Below, piece by piece: positions 1 to 4,838 of a stretch of DNA of 7,219 nt. The notes beneath the pieces were generated by a model that saw nothing but the letters and a program-made list of their open reading frames with translations, was not told where the DNA came from and searched no databases. This stretch comes from a bacterium (GTDB lineage: Bacteria; SZUA-79; Acidulodesulfobacterales; Acidulodesulfobacteraceae). How positions within the stretch are numbered: position 1 is the stretch's first letter; the number at the start of each line of letters is the position of its first letter. The position numbers and the translations under genes were made by a program. The stretch lies in NCBI GenBank assembly GCA_021791295.1, contig JAJYWW010000183.1, forward strand, positions 1 to 7,219, in the 5' to 3' direction.

Positions 1-572
1 TTAGAATCAAAAAGAACTATAAAAGAATCTACGAATAATCCCCTGCTGATTATTCTTTTACATATGTCGGAAAATAAAATACTTTCGTCTTTTGCCCTGA
101 CGATAATCTGATTAACTTCGGAGAGCGTGGCATACATAGTTTGAAGCGATTTAAAAGAACGAAACAAGCCGTCGTACATTTTCTGCTTTGAAACATCCTG
201 CACTATAACCAGTCCTGCCGGTTTGCCGTCGTAAAGCACGGTATATGCAAAAACGACGGTAGGCTTGAACGCGCCTTCTTTTGTAACATGTATATGGCTT
301 ATCTGCTCGGCGGTAAAAAAATCTCCGTTTATTCTTCTTTCATTAAGTTTTTTTACTTCATCCTTATATTCGTCCGCTACTATGTCATACGGCGTCAAGC
401 CGCTGAGTTCTTCTTCCGAATAGCCGATAAATTCCTTGAATGTTTGATTTGAATGGATTATTTTGCAGTCTTTCTGGTAAATAAAAACCCCGAGAGACTT
501 TGAATTAAATAATGATTCGACAAATCCTGCGGCATTAAGGTTTTTAACGTTAAAATTTTCCGTTTTTTCCAT
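1..572 (-). CDS. PAS-GAF sensory protein, partial (3' end outside window)
   Basis: A minus-strand frame opens with ATG at 570-572 and stays open to the window edge, giving 190 residues. Residues about 16-127 read as a PAS sensor domain: an N-terminal 'SLGVFIYQKDCKIIHSNQTF' strand pair, the helix 'FIGYSEEEL', and a C-terminal 'PAGLVIVQDVSKQK' strand leading into a linker helix. From about residue 150, 'LSEVNQIIVRAKDESILFSDI' resembles the start of the GAF domains often found ahead of GGDEF/EAL or histidine kinase outputs. The output module lies beyond position 1, so enzyme activity cannot be called; cyclic-di-GMP turnover or a sensor kinase are the likely options. No N-terminal membrane segment is seen, so it is probably cytoplasmic. 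There is no clear Shine-Dalgarno sequence ahead of the ATG. A strong promoter lies about 90 bp upstream. It is transcribed away from all neighbours, so context says nothing about the signal it senses. Confidence 0.8.
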   Translation of the reverse strand, partial: MEKTENFNVKNLNAAGFVESLFNSKSLGVFIYQKDCKIIHSNQTFKEFIGYSEEELSGLTPYDIVADEYKDEVKKLNERRINGDFFTAEQISHIHVTKEGAFKPTVVFAYTVLYDGKPAGLVIVQDVSKQKMYDGLFRSFKSLQTMYATLSEVNQIIVRAKDESILFSDICKRIISRGLFVDSFIVLFDS

Positions 573-628
573 AAATTATGTTACTTAAAATTAATAATAA
601 AACGTAATAAAATATGTAATAAAAATAA

Positions 629-658
629 TTTTTATTATTTTTATTATTTTTATTATTT
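629..658. repeat. AT-only 9-bp tandem repeat (TTTTTATTA, 3.3 copies)
   Basis: Three perfect copies of TTTTTATTA plus three further bases run from 629 to 658. Just before them, 619-627 (AATAAAAAT) is complementary to part of a copy. The tract lies where transcription of the PAS-GAF gene should start and in its leader. It could affect DNA bending or melting, or it could be neutral slippage in AT-rich DNA; the sequence does not decide. Confidence 0.7.
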
Positions 659-661
659 CTT

Positions 662-689
662 ATTATATCATTAAAGTAATTTTAATCAA
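662..689 (-). promoter_or_regulatory. Extended -10 promoter for the PAS-GAF gene
   Basis: On the minus strand a TATAAT hexamer (662-667) is preceded by TG and one base (668-670), the extended -10 form TGnTATAAT. A TTGATT hexamer at 684-689 lies 16 bp further upstream as a four-of-six match to the -35 consensus. Transcription would start near 655 and give a leader of about 80 nt. The leader carries the 9-bp AT repeats at 629-658. The call rests on consensus match and on position upstream of the only minus-strand gene here. Confidence 0.65.
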
Positions 690-818
690 GACAGTTCTAA
701 CGTTTCATGTTTATGCCGATAGCGACGTTTGCTTTTTTTATTATCAAAACGGTTCTTTAAAACGGAAGAAATTATTCGGAAAAATCTAAATGCTTTATTT
801 CTTTATTTTTGCATGGTA

Positions 819-866
819 TGGTGGGCGCGGCAGGTCTCGAACCTGCGGCTTCCACCATGTGAAGGT
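819..866 (-). pseudogene. Truncated tRNA-Val 3' fragment (distal att-like repeat)
   Basis: Read on the minus strand, this matches the tRNA-Val gene at 1993-2067 from the anticodon arm through the variable loop, T arm, 3' acceptor strand, discriminator A and CCA. It is 48 bp with one difference (A at 857, G at 2031). Identity stops abruptly at 867, inside the 5' strand of the anticodon stem. No D arm or 5' acceptor strand follows, so it cannot fold into a tRNA. Same orientation and retention of the 3' end are what integration at a tRNA 3' end leaves at the far end of the inserted DNA. A partial tandem duplication of the tRNA is the alternative. Confidence 0.85.
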
Positions 867-927
867 AACCGTTCGATTTTTAAATAGCTAAGATTATTAA
901 TATTATTCAACTGGGAGCAGTATAGTA

Positions 928-936
928 TGATATAAT
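928..936 (+). promoter_or_regulatory. Extended -10 promoter with near-zero leader for the toxin module
   Basis: TG at 928-929, one base, then a perfect TATAAT at 931-936. Only 8 bp separate the hexamer from the ATG at 945, so transcription would begin at or just before the start codon and give a leaderless or nearly leaderless mRNA. No good -35 is seen (TTCAAC at 906-911 is the nearest), consistent with an extended -10 promoter. No Shine-Dalgarno sequence precedes the ATG, which fits leaderless initiation. A short inverted repeat ACTG-N4-CAGT (910-921) lies immediately upstream and could be an operator, but it is too short to claim. Confidence 0.65.
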
Positions 937-944
937 ATAAAATT

Positions 945-1271
945 ATGGAAAATAAAGAAATACTTTTTAGAACCGCAAAAGATTTAAACCTTTTCTGGTC
1001 ATATTCTAAAGATATAACCCTTACGGATATTCCGGAGAAACTTCTTATAGAAAAAATCCTATTATACGGGGATATAAAGGACTTAATATTATTATTTCAG
1101 GCATATCCGTATAATACTATATATAAAATTTGGACGGAAGAACTTTTACCCGATAAAAGATACAAAGAAGCGAATTATTTTTTGGCTAAATTCTTCTTTA
1201 AAGCCGATATAAGCAGCATTAAATTAGAAACAAAAATTGATAAATTAATTAATATTATAAAAGCAACATAA
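945..1271 (+). CDS. DUF6922-like small protein, putative partner of the AbiEii-type toxin
   Basis: A 108-residue, mainly helical protein without signal peptide or membrane segment. The pattern 'NLFW' (residues 15-18), then 'LIEKILLYGDIKDLILLF' (about 34-51) and 'ANYFLAKFFF' (about 76-85) resembles, from memory, the DUF6922 family often encoded directly upstream of AbiEii-type nucleotidyltransferases. It sits 5 bp ahead of such a gene here and has its own promoter. By context it is probably the antitoxin or regulator of the pair. It does not look like the winged-helix AbiEi antitoxin of the classical type IV system. The ATG at 945 is chosen because it follows an extended -10 element at the distance expected for leaderless translation. 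Family assignment is moderate; the antitoxin role is inference. Confidence 0.75.
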   Translation: MENKEILFRTAKDLNLFWSYSKDITLTDIPEKLLIEKILLYGDIKDLILLFQAYPYNTIYKIWTEELLPDKRYKEANYFLAKFFFKADISSIKLETKIDKLINIIKAT

Positions 1272-1276
1272 TTTTC

Positions 1277-1969
1277 ATGAACGAAAAATTATTGGAAAAT
1301 TTATTACCGGACACAAGAGAAGTTTTTAATAAATTCTCGGCGGCAAATTTAGACTTTTTAGCCAATTTTGTCCTGGTCGGCGGCAGCGCTTTATCTATCC
1401 GAATCGGACACAGGCATAGCGAAGACCTCGATTTTTTTACGCATAAAGACTGGTTTGATAAAAGCAGAATATTATCTCTTTCTAATTTATTTAAAGATTA
1501 TGAAATATTATTGAACGGCAAAGAGCAAATAGATTTATTATGCGATAAAGTTAAAGTTTCTTTTATGAATGCATCGGCCAATTCGGAGTGGCGTTTTTTA
1601 TCTCCTTCAGTCTCCGCAGAAGAAAATAAAATAGGAGGTATTAATATAGCGACGATAGACCAGCTTTCGGCAATGAAAGCCTACGTACTTTTTTTAAGGT
1701 CGGCATTCAGGGATTATTACGATAATTATGTTCTGTCTAAATATCATATAGGATTAGAAAATATGTATAACAACGCATATAAATATATTCCCGGCATGTC
1801 TTTCAGGCTATTTAGCACGGCATTAACTTATACAAAGGATATTAAAGACGAAAATATAGAATACTTGCAGCCGAAATATAAAGTTACGAAAGCGGAAATA
1901 CAAGCTTATTTCGAAAAAGAGATTAAAGAATATATAGAGATGGAGTCCATAAAGAAACCTGCGTTGTAG
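1277..1969 (+). CDS. AbiEii/AbiGii-type nucleotidyltransferase (putative toxin)
   Basis: A 230-residue nucleotidyltransferase-fold protein. The signature is 'LVGGSALSIRIGHRHSEDLDFF' in shortened form: Gly35-Gly36-Ser37 for the nucleotide-binding turn and Asp50-Leu-Asp52 for the metal-binding pair. The third strand reads 'KVKVSFMN' (91-98) with Ser95 where many family members have an acidic residue. Further on, 'MKAYVLFLR' (133-141, Lys134) and 'RDYYDNYVL' (145-153) match the C-terminal helical motif of AbiEii proteins. Family members act as toxins in abortive-infection or toxin-antitoxin systems; characterised relatives transfer nucleotides to RNA. The gene starts 5 bp after the upstream stop codon with no clear Shine-Dalgarno sequence, so translation is probably coupled to the upstream gene. 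Size fits a single-domain family member and the frame is intact. The target is unknown. Confidence 0.87.
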   Translation: MNEKLLENLLPDTREVFNKFSAANLDFLANFVLVGGSALSIRIGHRHSEDLDFFTHKDWFDKSRILSLSNLFKDYEILLNGKEQIDLLCDKVKVSFMNASANSEWRFLSPSVSAEENKIGGINIATIDQLSAMKAYVLFLRSAFRDYYDNYVLSKYHIGLENMYNNAYKYIPGMSFRLFSTALTYTKDIKDENIEYLQPKYKVTKAEIQAYFEKEIKEYIEMESIKKPAL

Positions 1970-1992
1970 AACTTATTTACTGCGGTATTTCG

Positions 1993-2040
1993 TGGTGGGC
2001 GCGGCAGGTCTCGAACCTGCGGCTTCCACCGTGTGAAGGT
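1993..2040 (-). repeat. Proximal copy of the 48-bp tRNA-derived direct repeat (att-like)
   Basis: This part of the tRNA-Val gene, from the anticodon stem through CCA, is repeated in the same orientation at 819-866 with 47 of 48 positions identical. The flanks on both sides differ, so the repeat has sharp edges: the tRNA 3' terminus on one side and the anticodon stem on the other. This marks the probable crossover segment. Confidence 0.85.
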
Positions 2041-2067
2041 GGCACTCTACCCCTGAGTTACGCGCCC
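1993..2067 (-). tRNA. tRNA-Val (anticodon CAC)
   Basis: A complete cloverleaf on the minus strand. The 7-bp acceptor stem pairs GGGCGCG (2061-2067) with CGCGCCC, followed by discriminator A and an encoded CCA (1993-1995). The D stem is ACTC/GAGT, the anticodon stem CCACC/GGTGG closes loop TTCACAC with anticodon CAC, and the T stem GCAGG/CCTGC closes loop TTCGAGA. It reads GTG valine codons. Its 3' part is duplicated at 819-866. The nucleotidyltransferase gene converges on it and ends 23 bp away with no visible terminator between them. Confidence 0.97.
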
Positions 2068-2084
2068 ATTTTATTATTTAATTT

Positions 2085-2111
2085 ACTATATAATTTAAAT
2101 ATGTTCCTCAA
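2085..2111 (-). promoter_or_regulatory. Possible tRNA-Val promoter
   Basis: On the minus strand a TATAGT hexamer (2085-2090) lies 17 bp ahead of the mature tRNA 5' end, and TTGAGG (2106-2111) lies 15 bp further upstream. Placement suits a tRNA promoter with a short 5' leader, but the spacer is shorter than the usual 17 bp and both hexamers are imperfect. Confidence 0.35.
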
Positions 2112-2182
2112 GAATTTAAAAGAACGTTAACATGATAATAACACGCAATGACCATTATAAATGTTTTTACCGCTAATTTAAA

Positions 2183-2692
2183 TTATTTTAAAGCGTCAAG
2201 CGCTTTAAGAACGCTCTGGTAATCCGGTTCGTTAGTTATTTCGGAAACTAACTGTTTATAAACGATATTGCCTTCCCTGTCTATTATGAAAACAGACCTT
2301 GCCGTCAAACTTTTTAATGCGCCTTCTCCGATTAAAACACCAAATTTTTCCATGTCTTTATATCTAAAATCCGATGCCGTGGTTATATTGGCAATTCCGT
2401 AACTTTCGCAAAATCTGGCCTGCGCAAAAGGCAAATCCATTGACACGACGTTAATATCTATCGCGGTATATTTGGCGAGCATTTCGTTAAATTTTTTGGT
2501 TTCCATTTCGCAAACCGCCGTATCGAGAGAAGGAACGGTTATAATTAACTGCGGCTTTTCTTTTTTGCCGCCTATTTGCTTTTCTTTAAGGTCTTTCAAT
2601 ACGACTATAGCTTCCGGAGCATAATCTCCGACATTTAAAACCGGCCCGTTAAGATATACCGCATTCCCTTTTAAAGTTACAGTATCAGCCAT
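2183..2692 (-). CDS. tpx: Thiol peroxidase Tpx (atypical 2-Cys peroxiredoxin)
   Basis: A 169-residue peroxiredoxin of usual Tpx length that reduces hydrogen and alkyl peroxides in the cytoplasm, in well-studied members with electrons from thioredoxin. The hallmark 'PSLDTAVC' ends at peroxidatic Cys61, and the resolving Cys95 is in 'QARFC'; these are the same positions as in E. coli Tpx. Thr58 and Arg132 ('ARSVF') of the active site are present, so the enzyme should be active. ATG at 2690-2692 is set by an AAAGGAG ribosome binding site (2700-2706) 7 bp upstream. It begins 45 bp after the iscS stop codon in the same direction, so it is probably the last gene of the Fe-S operon, protecting an oxidation-prone process. 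The gap contains two copies of a 12-bp TAGTATATTTT-type repeat (2706-2729) with -10-like TATACT hexamers, so a minor internal promoter is possible. No convincing terminator follows. Confidence 0.95.
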   Translation of the reverse strand: MADTVTLKGNAVYLNGPVLNVGDYAPEAIVVLKDLKEKQIGGKKEKPQLIITVPSLDTAVCEMETKKFNEMLAKYTAIDINVVSMDLPFAQARFCESYGIANITTASDFRYKDMEKFGVLIGEGALKSLTARSVFIIDREGNIVYKQLVSEITNEPDYQSVLKALDALK

Positions 2693-2699
2693 TTTTAAA

Positions 2700-2706
2700 C
2701 TCCTTT
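2700..2706 (-). promoter_or_regulatory. Ribosome binding site of tpx
   Basis: AAAGGAG on the minus strand, 7 nt ahead of the ATG at 2690-2692. It fixes the start codon. Confidence 0.85.
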
Positions 2707-2737
2707 AGTATATTTTATAGTATATTTTGTTAAATTT

Positions 2738-3922
2738 TTACTTTTTATTCGCTTTCATAACCTCTTCGTAAAGAGGAGACATTTTCCTTAATTTTTCAAC
2801 TACGGCGGGAAGTTCTTTTACGAAATATTCCGCATCTTCTAATGTGTTATCCTCGCCGAGGGATATTAAAAGAGAGCCTTGGGCAAGAGCGGCATCGACT
2901 CCGATTGCATTTAATACGTGAGACGATTTTAATATTTTAGACGTGCAGGCAGAACCGCTGGCGACCATAATCCCGTTATTGTTGAGCCACATAAGCATCG
3001 ACTCGCCCTCTATGTATTTTACGACAAAATTGAGGTTGTTTGGAAGTCTTTTTTCCGGATGACCGTTTAAGTAAACTTCGTCAAGATTGTTAAGCACGCC
3101 GTCTTTAATAGCCTTTTGAATCGGCAGAAGATGGGATGTCCTGTCTTTTAACTCTTTTTTGGCAAGTTCGCACGCTACTCCCGCTCCGGCAATAGCCGGC
3201 ACGTTTTCGGTTCCCGCCCTGCGGCCGAATTCCTGAATTCCCCCGTCTATCAAAGGCATTATGCGTATCCCTTTTTTAAGATAAAAAAGACCCACGCCTT
3301 TGGGTCCGTAAAATCTGTGAGGGGCGGCAGAAAGCATATCTACGCCGAGCTCCTTAACGTCGGTTTCGGTAAAACCGCATGAAGTATTTGCGTCCGTATG
3401 CATATACGCCGCGGAGTTCTCATGGACGACTTTTGAAATTTCCTTGATATCCTGAATAGTTCCTATTTCGTTAGATGCCTGTCCGATGCTTACTAATACC
3501 GTATCTTTTCTTAAAGCGTTTTTAACTTCCTGCGGATCGACAGAACCGTATTTGTCAACCGGAACTTCGGTGAACTCGAAACCCAGTTTTGCTAAAGATT
3601 TAACGGAATTTAAAACGCTGAAATGTTCTATTTTAGAAACGACTATATGTTTGCCTTTATCCATCTTCGCGAAAGCCGTTCCTTTTATTGCAAGATTATT
3701 CGATTCGGAACCGCTTCCGGTAAATATGACTTCATTGCTTGAAGCATTTAAAAGTTCGGCGGCCTGCAGTCTGGCTTTAGATAATACTTCTCTAGGTTCG
3801 TCGCCTAAGGTGTGTATGCTTTGGGGATTGCCGTATTCGGAAATAAAGTAAGGTTCCATTGCATCTTTTACTTCCTGCCTCATTTTCGTAGCAGCAAAAT
3901 GGTCGAAATTTATTATCTTCAC
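2738..3922 (-). CDS. iscS: IscS/NifS-family cysteine desulfurase homologue lacking the PLP lysine
   Basis: A 394-residue class V aminotransferase-fold protein, full length for the family. Kept features: 'GNPQSIH' (31-37), 'ESNNLA' (73-78), His100 in 'IEHFSV', Asn151 in 'SNEIGT', Asp177 in 'HTDANT', 'GPKGVG' (206-211), 'RRAGTENVP', and persulfide-loop Cys326 in 'SGSACTS'. Missing features: the Schiff-base lysine of the usual 'HK' is Arg203 ('PHRFYGPKG'), the PLP-contacting Gln is Thr180, and the substrate-binding Arg of the usual 'SIRFSLG' motif is Leu ('GSLLISLG', 349-356). Segments such as 'YLNGHPEKRLPNN', 'YIEGES' and C-terminal 'MSPLY' closely recall the Archaeoglobus fulgidus IscS, which also lacks this lysine. 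It probably forms a complex with the IscU encoded upstream; desulfurase activity is doubtful. The start is GTG (3920-3922), chosen from the GGAGG 6 bp upstream and the N-terminal family motif. Confidence 0.92.
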   Translation of the reverse strand: MKIINFDHFAATKMRQEVKDAMEPYFISEYGNPQSIHTLGDEPREVLSKARLQAAELLNASSNEVIFTGSGSESNNLAIKGTAFAKMDKGKHIVVSKIEHFSVLNSVKSLAKLGFEFTEVPVDKYGSVDPQEVKNALRKDTVLVSIGQASNEIGTIQDIKEISKVVHENSAAYMHTDANTSCGFTETDVKELGVDMLSAAPHRFYGPKGVGLFYLKKGIRIMPLIDGGIQEFGRRAGTENVPAIAGAGVACELAKKELKDRTSHLLPIQKAIKDGVLNNLDEVYLNGHPEKRLPNNLNFVVKYIEGESMLMWLNNNGIMVASGSACTSKILKSSHVLNAIGVDAALAQGSLLISLGEDNTLEDAEYFVKELPAVVEKLRKMSPLYEEVMKANKK

Positions 3923-3928
3923 TTTTTG

Positions 3929-3933
3929 CCTCC
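3929..3933 (-). promoter_or_regulatory. Ribosome binding site selecting a GTG start for iscS
   Basis: GGAGG on the minus strand lies 6 nt ahead of GTG at 3920-3922. It supports the non-ATG start, and the next residues (KIINFDHFAAT) align with the usual N-terminus of the family. Confidence 0.85.
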
Positions 3934-3946
3934 AAATTTAAAAAAT

Positions 3947-3962
3947 ATATAGCAAACTATAT
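3947..3962 (-). other. Small AT-rich hairpin in the TusA-family gene/iscS gap
   Basis: ATATAG and CTATAT form a 6-bp stem with a 4-nt loop. On the minus strand it is followed by ATTTTTT just upstream of the iscS ribosome binding site. The shape is that of a weak terminator or attenuator, but the stem has a single G-C pair. It could lower iscS expression relative to iscU, or have no role. An (ATT)4 run (3961-3972) lies beside it. Confidence 0.3.
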
Positions 3963-4004
3963 TATTATTATTATATTATGATATTTTTTTATATATTATC
4001 GTCT

Positions 4005-4229
4005 TTATTTTTTAACATAAACTACGTATTCGGGCAAATTAATTTCGTAGGACAGAAATTCATGCCCTGTTTTTTTGCAGTAACTCCTTAAGTCTTCTAT
4101 GATACCTTCGTCGGATGCCGTAACCTTTAATACCGAACCGTCCGGTATTTTTTTAAACTCTTCGGCAACTTCCATAATCGGCATTGGACACATCAAACCG
4201 AAAGTATCGAGTTCATAATCGTAATCCAT
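4005..4229 (-). CDS. TusA-family sulfurtransferase (sulfur carrier)
   Basis: A 74-residue single-domain protein of the TusA/SirA/YeeD family, which carries sulfur as a cysteine persulfide between donors and acceptors in the cytoplasm. The family motif 'LDTFGLMCPMPIMEVAEEF' places the carrier cysteine at Cys14 in a CPxP motif. The rest fits the two-layer fold: 'GSVLKVTASDEG' (31-42) then 'IIEDLRSYCKKTGHEFL'. A second cysteine, Cys51, is present. It lies between iscU (70 bp upstream) and iscS (82 bp downstream) on the same strand, so it probably supplies or receives sulfur for this Fe-S system. The ATG at 4227-4229 has no good Shine-Dalgarno sequence; a GGGTGG lies 10 nt upstream. A TATAAT with extended TG motif ends 4 bp before the ATG, so a second, nearly leaderless transcript is possible. 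Which TusA subfamily it belongs to cannot be settled here. Confidence 0.9.
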   Translation of the reverse strand: MDYDYELDTFGLMCPMPIMEVAEEFKKIPDGSVLKVTASDEGIIEDLRSYCKKTGHEFLSYEINLPEYVVYVKK

Positions 4230-4233
4230 AATT

Positions 4234-4242
4234 ATTATACCA
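4234..4242 (-). promoter_or_regulatory. Possible internal extended -10 promoter for the TusA-family gene
   Basis: On the minus strand TG (4241-4242), one base, then TATAAT (4234-4239), ending 4 bp before the ATG. If used, transcription would start at about the first base of the start codon. No -35 is recognisable. The match is perfect, but chance occurrence in AT-rich DNA is plausible. Confidence 0.4.
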
Positions 4243-4299
4243 CCCGTATATGATATTACCTGCCGCTGAAAATTTACAAACGGTTCCTATTTTTATGTT

Positions 4300-4746
4300 T
4301 TACGCCTGCTCAAGCAGATCGTGTTCGTCTTCGTCGTGTTCCGGCGTTTCAACCCTGCCTATAGGTCCTTTGCCCTCTTTTCTGGCTTTATAATCTTCTA
4401 TAGCGAGATGAAGCGCATCGGCGGCGAGATTTGAACAGTGCATTTTTACCGGAGGAAGTCCGTCCAAGGCTTCTGCTACGGCTTCATTAGATATTTTTTC
4501 GGCTTCTTCGAGAGTCTTGCCTTTTACCAGCTCCGTTACCATAGAGCTGGTTGCTATAGCCGCTCCGCATCCGAAAGTTTTAAATTTGACGTCTTCAATC
4601 TTGTCGTCCTTAACTTTAATATATATTTTCATTATATCGCCGCAAGTAGGATTTCCGAGTTCGCCTACGCCGTCGGCGTTTTCTATTTCCCCTACGTTTC
4701 TTGGATTCTGAAAGTGATCCATTACTTTTTCCGAATATACAGGCAT
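4300..4746 (-). CDS. iscU: Fe-S cluster assembly scaffold IscU (NifU N-terminal type)
   Basis: A 148-residue scaffold on which [2Fe-2S] clusters are built from iron and sulfur. The three cluster-ligand cysteines are Cys35 ('GNPTCGD', with conserved Asp37), Cys60 ('FGCGAAIATSS') and Cys104 ('KMHCSNLAADAL', with His103). The N-terminus 'VMDHFQNPRNVG' is typical. The last 25 or so residues form an acidic, His- and Asp-containing tail ('EHDEDEHD') beyond the usual end of IscU; no NifU C-terminal domain is fused. Overall pattern is close to the IscU that pairs with the unusual A. fulgidus IscS. ATG at 4744-4746 follows GGAGG (4753-4757) by 6 bp. It is the first gene of the probable operon and lies directly behind the IscR-like operator and promoter, so it should respond most directly to that control. 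Confidence 0.96.
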   Translation of the reverse strand: MPVYSEKVMDHFQNPRNVGEIENADGVGELGNPTCGDIMKIYIKVKDDKIEDVKFKTFGCGAAIATSSMVTELVKGKTLEEAEKISNEAVAEALDGLPPVKMHCSNLAADALHLAIEDYKARKEGKGPIGRVETPEHDEDEHDLLEQA

Positions 4747-4752
4747 AATATA

Positions 4753-4757
4753 CCTCC
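4753..4757 (-). promoter_or_regulatory. Ribosome binding site of iscU
   Basis: GGAGG on the minus strand, 6 nt ahead of the ATG at 4744-4746. It fixes the start codon. Confidence 0.85.
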
Positions 4758-4809
4758 GCTTTATTTGTATTTTATATTAATATTTTTAATGTTTTATATT
4801 TATATATTG

Positions 4810-4838
4810 ATTAAAACATACTTGACTAAATTAGTCAA
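4810..4838 (-). promoter_or_regulatory. Promoter of the iscU-TusA-iscS-tpx operon
   Basis: On the minus strand TTGACT (4833-4838) and TTTAAT (4810-4815) are separated by exactly 17 bp, each five of six to the sigma70 consensus. Transcription would start near 4803, about 57 nt ahead of iscU. The -35 and spacer lie inside the IscR-like palindrome, so a bound regulator would block RNA polymerase. Confidence 0.7.

Larger units (their letters stand above)
573..944. other. Gene-free stretch between the PAS-GAF gene and the toxin module
   Basis: No convincing protein gene lies here. The stretch holds the PAS-GAF promoter and its AT repeat, about 130 bp (691-818) with no feature I can name, the tRNA-Val 3' fragment (819-866), and the promoter of the 108-aa gene (928-936). 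A 7-bp AAAACGG direct repeat around 750-770 and short inverted repeats are present but too weak to call. A 17-codon frame from 707 has no ribosome binding site. Confidence 0.6.
819..2040. mobile_element. Candidate mini-island at the tRNA-Val 3' end
   Basis: The two 48-bp tRNA-derived repeats (819-866 and 1993-2040) bracket 1126 bp that carries exactly one two-gene module, a DUF6922-like gene and an AbiEii-type nucleotidyltransferase gene. The intact tRNA is at one end and the 3' fragment at the other, as expected for insertion by a tyrosine recombinase that uses a tRNA 3' end. No integrase, transposase or excisionase frame lies between the repeats. The element is therefore a remnant, a satellite moved in trans, or DNA added by recombination between duplicated tRNA ends. 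The island claim is inference; the repeat structure is seen directly. Confidence 0.6.

Noticed and set aside
707..760. 17-codon hydrophobic frame in the gene-free stretch
   Set aside because: No ribosome binding site, no promoter placed for it, and a length expected by chance.
819..895. A second complete tRNA-Val gene
   Set aside because: Only the part from the anticodon arm to CCA is present; no D arm or 5' acceptor strand follows position 867.
2130..2182. Terminator after tpx
   Set aside because: Only a 4-bp stem and an AATTTAAATT palindrome are present, with no convincing stem plus U-tract.
3486..3851. Plus-strand open frame of 121 codons inside iscS
   Set aside because: It is antisense to a strongly supported iscS, shows no family resemblance and has no ribosome binding site.
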